A stretch of DNA of 64,000 nt. It comes from Agrococcus sp. SGAir0287. Lineage in GTDB: Bacteria; Actinomycetota; Actinomycetes; Actinomycetales; Microbacteriaceae. Position numbers and translations under genes: made by a program. Within the stretch, counting starts at the first letter, position 1, and every line of letters begins with the position of its first letter. The DNA lies in contig NZ_CP027942.1 in the NCBI RefSeq assembly GCF_005484985.1, positions 682,001 to 746,000 of the forward strand, read 5' to 3'. Positions 60,449-64,000 of the stretch are shown here, in pieces. The notes under the pieces are model-generated. The model was not told the DNA's origin, did no database searches, and worked only from the letters and a program-made list of their open reading frames with translations.

Positions 60449-61609
60449 TCAGACGACCGCGGCCGCCCGCACGGGCTCGACGCCCGTCAGCGCGTGGCGC
60501 TGCGCCGCCTCGTAGTGGCAGACGAGCTCGTCGCACACGCGCGGCCAGGTGCGCTGCAGCACGCGGCGACGGCCGGCCTCGCCCATCCGCGCCCGCATCG
60601 CGGGGGAGTCCACGAGCGTGCGCACCGCATCCCGCAGCGCCCGCTGCGAGTCCGGCTCGTACAGGAAGCCCGTGATGCCGTGGTCGACGAGGTCGATCGG
60701 TCCGCCGGCGCGCGGCGCGACGACCGGCAGTCCGGCCGCGGCCGCCTCCTGCAGCGTCTGCCCGAAGGTCTCCTCGGCGCCGGTGTGCACGAAGACGTCG
60801 AGCGCCGCGTACGCCGCCGCGAGGGCGGCCCCCGTGCGCTGGCCGAGGAAGACGGCGCCGAGCGGCGCGAGCGCGCGGCGCGCCGCCGCCATGCCGGGTC
60901 CGTCGCCGACCACGACGACGCGGATCCCTCGCGTGCCCTGCAGCGCGCGCAGTCGCTCGAGCCCCTTCTCGGGAGCGACGCGACCGACGTAGCCCACGAT
61001 CGTCTCGCCGCGCGGCGCGAGCCGCTCGCGCAGCGCGAGCGCCGCCGGCCCCTGACGGTGGTCGGGATGGAACGCGTCGAGGTCGACGCCGCGCGCCCAG
61101 TGCGCGACACGATCGATGCCCGCGGCGTCGAGGTCGGCGATCGCCGACGACGATGGCGCGAGCGTGAGGTCGGCTTGGTTGTGGATGCGGCGCAGCACCT
61201 TCCACGCCACGGGCGCTCCGGCCGAGAGCCGGTTGCGGCGCGCGAAGCCGGCGATGTCGGTCTGGTAGACGGCGACGGAGGGCACGCCCATGCGCCGCGC
61301 CTCCGCGATCGCCTGGCCGCCGAGGAGGAACGGGGATGCGGCGTGCACGACGTCCGGCTGGAACCGCTGCAGCAGCCCGTGCAGCTGGGGGCTCGGCATC
61401 CCGACGGGGAACTCGCGATACGCGAACGACGGCACCTCGAACACGGGTGCGCCGTGCACCTGGGTGGGGGCGCCGCAACGCGGGGCGACGACCATGGCCT
61501 GGCGCCCGGTGGCCCGCAGGTGCTCGAGCACCCGGATCACCGACGACGTCACGCCGTTGACCGTGGGCAGGAAGCTCTCGGTGACGATGGCGACGCGTTC
61601 GATCTCCAC
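60449..61609 (-). CDS. GT4-family glycosyltransferase (mannosyltransferase-like)
   Basis: 386 residues from GTG 61609; TACCGT is 8 nt upstream. RVAIVTESFLPTVNGVTSSVIRVLEHLRATG is the N-terminal GT4 pattern of PimB/MgtA-like mannosyltransferases; YVGRVAPEKGLERL, the EX7E-type FVHTGAEETFGQTLQEAAAAGLPVVAP follow. It probably adds mannose from a GDP- or polyprenyl donor to a cell-envelope lipid. The divergent neighbour makes GDP-mannose, which fits. Exact acceptor unknown. Confidence 0.88.
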   Translation of the reverse strand: MEIERVAIVTESFLPTVNGVTSSVIRVLEHLRATGRQAMVVAPRCGAPTQVHGAPVFEVPSFAYREFPVGMPSPQLHGLLQRFQPDVVHAASPFLLGGQAIAEARRMGVPSVAVYQTDIAGFARRNRLSAGAPVAWKVLRRIHNQADLTLAPSSSAIADLDAAGIDRVAHWARGVDLDAFHPDHRQGPAALALRERLAPRGETIVGYVGRVAPEKGLERLRALQGTRGIRVVVVGDGPGMAAARRALAPLGAVFLGQRTGAALAAAYAALDVFVHTGAEETFGQTLQEAAAAGLPVVAPRAGGPIDLVDHGITGFLYEPDSQRALRDAVRTLVDSPAMRARMGEAGRRRVLQRTWPRVCDELVCHYEAAQRHALTGVEPVRAAAVV

Positions 61610-61723
61610 GTCGCCGACGGTAGGCAGCGCGGATGGCGACCGGGGACCGATGCATGTGAATGGCGTGTGAACGCTCCGCGTCGATCCGGGTCGGTCCGGG
61701 ACGGGCGGATAGCGTGTGGCCCC

Positions 61724-62836
61724 ATGACGATCGACGGGTTCTACGGCATCATCCCCGCCGGCGGGGTCGGCTCGAGGCTCTGGCCGCTGTCCCGGGCGGA
61801 CGCGCCGAAGTTCCTCCACGACCTCACGGGCTCGGGACGCACGCTGCTGCAGTCGACGTTCTCGCGGCTCGCGCCCCTCGCGGGCGAGGACCGCATCATG
61901 GTCGTCACCGGTCGCGCCCACCGATCGGCCGTCGAGGCGCAGCTGCCCGCGCTCACCGACGCGAACATCGTGCTCGAGGCGGATCCGCGCGAATCGACCG
62001 TCGCCGTGCTGCTCGCCGCGGCGATCCTCGAGCGCCGCGAACCCGGCGTCGTCGTGGGCTCCTTCGCGGCCGACCACGTCATCGAGGACGAGCGCGGCTT
62101 CCGACGGGCGGTGACCGATGCCGTCGCGGCGGCGCGCACGGGCAAGATCGCGACGATCGGCATCACGCCGACGGAGCCGGCCATCGGGTTCGGCTACATC
62201 CAGGCGGGCGAGCCCGCGGGCATCCCGGACGCGCCGCGCGTCGCGGAGGTCGTGCGCTTCGTCGAGAAGCCGGGCGCCGAGGCCGCCCGCGACTACGTCG
62301 CCTCGGGCGACTTCCTCTGGAACGCGGCGATGTTCATCGCCCGCGCCGACGTGCTGCTCGCCGAGCTCGCCGAGACGGAGCCCGAGCTGCGGGCGCAGAT
62401 CGACGAGCTCGCCGCGGCATGGGACGACCAGGCCACCCGCGGGCCGGCCGTCGACCGCATCTGGCCGCAGCTGAAGAAGATCGCGATCGACTACGCGATC
62501 GCCGAGCCCGCGGCCGAGCGCGGTCGCATGGTCGTCGTCCCCGGCGACTTCGACTGGGACGACGTGGGCGACTTCTCCGCGATCGCGAAGCTCCACAACG
62601 GCTCGTCGGGCGGCGATCGGCTCGCGATCCTGTCGGGGCAGGCGACCGTCCTCGCCGACGGCGCCTCCGGCATCGTCGTGTCGACCACGGATCGCGTCAT
62701 CTCGCTCGTCGGGGTCCGCGACATCGTCGTGGTCGACACGGGGGATGCGCTGCTCGTGACGACGACCGAGCATGCGCAGCGGGTGAAGCAGGTGGTCGAC
62801 GCCATCCGACGCTCGGGCAACGCGACGGTGCTCTAG
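61724..62836 (+). CDS. manC: Mannose-1-phosphate guanylyltransferase
   Basis: 370 residues from ATG 61724. FYGIIPAGGVGSRLWPLSRADAPKFLHDL is the nucleotidyl-transferase signature, VVGSFAADHVIEDE, VVRFVEKPG and WNAAMFIARAD line the site, and FDWDDVGDFSAI is typical. It makes GDP-mannose from mannose-1-phosphate and GTP, supplying mannosylated lipids or glycans such as those of the divergent GT4 enzyme. Confidence 0.93.
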   Translation: MTIDGFYGIIPAGGVGSRLWPLSRADAPKFLHDLTGSGRTLLQSTFSRLAPLAGEDRIMVVTGRAHRSAVEAQLPALTDANIVLEADPRESTVAVLLAAAILERREPGVVVGSFAADHVIEDERGFRRAVTDAVAAARTGKIATIGITPTEPAIGFGYIQAGEPAGIPDAPRVAEVVRFVEKPGAEAARDYVASGDFLWNAAMFIARADVLLAELAETEPELRAQIDELAAAWDDQATRGPAVDRIWPQLKKIAIDYAIAEPAAERGRMVVVPGDFDWDDVGDFSAIAKLHNGSSGGDRLAILSGQATVLADGASGIVVSTTDRVISLVGVRDIVVVDTGDALLVTTTEHAQRVKQVVDAIRRSGNATVL

Positions 62837-62885
62837 CCGGCGTCTGCGCACGCGACCTGCCGCACCCGTCGCCGGCCGGCACTGC

Positions 62886-62980
62886 TGGGCGACCTCCGCC
62901 ACCGATCGGCGACTTCTGCAGTGCCGACGTCGCCAATCACCGAGCGCGAAGTCGCCAATCGACGCGCGACGTCGCCGATC
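62886..62980. repeat. Second array of GATTGGCGACTTC-type units
   Basis: Forward-type units at 62886-62896 (partial, TGGGCGACCTC) and 62904-62916; inverted units at 62926-62938, 62948-62960 and 62968-62980. Organisation forward-forward then inverted mirrors the array at 60251-60347. It lies after the manC stop, before the BMP gene. Confidence 0.75.
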
Positions 62981-63101
62981 GACGGGGGTCGGTCGCGGAC
63001 GCGTCCCCCGGGGTGCCGCACGGGGCGACGCGCATGCGGCCGATGCGCGGTGTGCGCGGGCTAGGGTGACAGCACCCGCACCGCCGCACCCTGGAGCACC
63101 G

Positions 63102-64000
63102 ATGTCCCGCACCGCCCTCCGTCTCGCCGCGCCCGTCGCGCTCGTCGCGCTCGCGCTCACCGCCTGCCAGGCCGCGCCCGAGGGCGATGGCGACGGGGCT
63201 GGCGCCGCGGCATCCGACCTCTGCGCGCAGATGGTCACGAACTCCGGCGGGCTCGAGGACCGCTCGTTCAACCAGGCGTCCTGGGCCGGCATGGAGCAGG
63301 CGGAGGAGGACTACGGCGTCGAGGTCAACGTGCTCGTCTCCACGAGCGAGTCGGATCTCGCGCCGAACGTCGAGGCGGCGGTCGGCACCGGCTGCGACTT
63401 CGTCCTCACCGTCGGCTACGAGCTCGCCGCCGCGACCGCCGACCAGGCCGAGGCGAACCCCGACGTGCAGTTCGCGATCGTCGACGAGGTCGTCGAGGCG
63501 CCGAACGTGCGCCCCATCGTCTTCGACACCGCGCAGGCGTCGTTCCTCGCCGGCTACCTCGCGGCCGGCGTGAGCCAGACGGGCGTCGTCGCCACGTTCG
63601 GCGGCGGCAACCAGCCGCCCGTGACGCTGTTCATGGACGGCTACGTGCAGGGCGTCGACGCCTACAACGCCGCCCACGGCACGAGCGTGCAGGTGCTCGG
63701 CTGGGACGTGGAGACGCAGGACGGCATCTTCACGGGCGACTTCGAGAACGTGCAGCTCGGTCAGGCGACAGCGCAGTCGCTCATCGCCCAGGGCGCCGAC
63801 GTCATCCTCCCCGTCGCGGGCCAGGTCGGCGAGGGCGCGTTCCTCGCCTCGCTCGACGCGGGCTCCGAGGCGCTCGTCATCTGGGTCGACTCCGACGGCT
63901 ACGAGACCCTGCCCGACGAGTACCACCCGCTGCTGCTCACGACGGTCGAGAAGAACACGCAGGACTTCGTGGTGCAGGCGATCGGCGACCTCGTCGACGA
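63102..64000 (+). CDS. BMP-family nucleoside-binding lipoprotein, 3' truncated by window edge
   Basis: The first 299 residues are visible from ATG 63102. SRTALRLAAPVALVALALTAC is a lipoprotein signal with lipobox LTAC. CAQMVTNSGGLEDRSFNQASWAGMEQAEED matches the start of basic membrane protein (BMP/PnrA-like) binding proteins, followed by DFVLTVGYELAAATADQA and VVATFGGGNQPPVTLFMDGYVQGVD. These bind nucleosides for an ABC importer. The rest, and probably the ATPase and permeases, lie beyond the window. Confidence 0.93.
   Translation, partial: MSRTALRLAAPVALVALALTACQAAPEGDGDGAGAAASDLCAQMVTNSGGLEDRSFNQASWAGMEQAEEDYGVEVNVLVSTSESDLAPNVEAAVGTGCDFVLTVGYELAAATADQAEANPDVQFAIVDEVVEAPNVRPIVFDTAQASFLAGYLAAGVSQTGVVATFGGGNQPPVTLFMDGYVQGVDAYNAAHGTSVQVLGWDVETQDGIFTGDFENVQLGQATAQSLIAQGADVILPVAGQVGEGAFLASLDAGSEALVIWVDSDGYETLPDEYHPLLLTTVEKNTQDFVVQAIGDLVD

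Overview
The window is very GC-rich, densely packed bacterial DNA with frequent GTG starts, 1-4 bp start/stop overlaps, TAnnnT boxes exactly 7 nt before start codons (leaderless genes), a topA-tmk-holB block next to a Tad pilus locus, a sdhCDAB operon and an FMN-riboswitch rib operon. Together these point to an actinobacterium, most likely of the Microbacteriaceae (Agrococcus-like). This is inferred from gene content and style; no search was run.

Region 1 (1-13664) is a Tad/Flp pilus locus: tadA (partial), a TadB/C-type protein, a divergent DUF805 protein, a DUF4244 pilin-like gene, TadE and an Rv3654c-like gene. The DUF4244 gene is split by a 10.4-kb integrative element (about 2455-12872). 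Its first 27 codons sit at the left end and its last 32 at the right end, and rejoining them restores one 58-residue protein. The element carries a large serine integrase at its right end, a gene with four in-frame copies of a 14-bp repeat at its start (possible initiator with an internal origin), a CxxC/HTH protein, a resolvase-fold protein without visible catalytic residues, two tiny genes, a small serine recombinase behind an operator-covered leaderless promoter, and a 310-bp tract of tandem perfect inverted repeats. I see no conjugation, capsid or portal genes.

Inside the element, two 75-bp direct repeats (about 83% identical) bracket a 3.4-kb cargo: a ScoMcrA-like SRA + PD-(D/E)XK type IV restriction enzyme, a MutT/Nudix hydrolase, a DGQHR (DndB-like) protein and a small protein with a HEPN-like RNxxxH motif. 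The nudix/DGQHR divergent promoter region holds four copies of the palindrome CAGATCTG. This is the best candidate for an undescribed, probably defensive, system.

Region 2 (13773-30014) is core: topA, tmk, holB, a tripeptidyl-peptidase-like lipoprotein, a TetR regulator, a dipeptide ABC system (binding protein, two permeases, and a fused double ATPase on the opposite strand), tRNA-Thr(CGT), a MarR regulator, nicotinamidase and an MMPL transporter. Region 3 (30085-43739) has a PucR regulator divergent from gabT-gabD (GABA catabolism), a nucleotidyltransferase, two ABC exporters, a PfkB kinase, and an MHS-family MFS transporter flanked by two related lipoproteins. Region 4 (43951-52676) holds ribDE-BA-H behind an FMN riboswitch, trpS, exodeoxyribonuclease III, a YihY-like membrane protein and PTS enzyme I. 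Region 5 (52752-64000) has a TspO-like protein, a siderophore-interacting reductase, sdhCDAB, lipB-lipA, a GT4 glycosyltransferase, a mannose-1-phosphate guanylyltransferase and a partial BMP-family lipoprotein. Several intergenic gaps contain a dispersed palindromic repeat family (GATTGGCGACTTC units).
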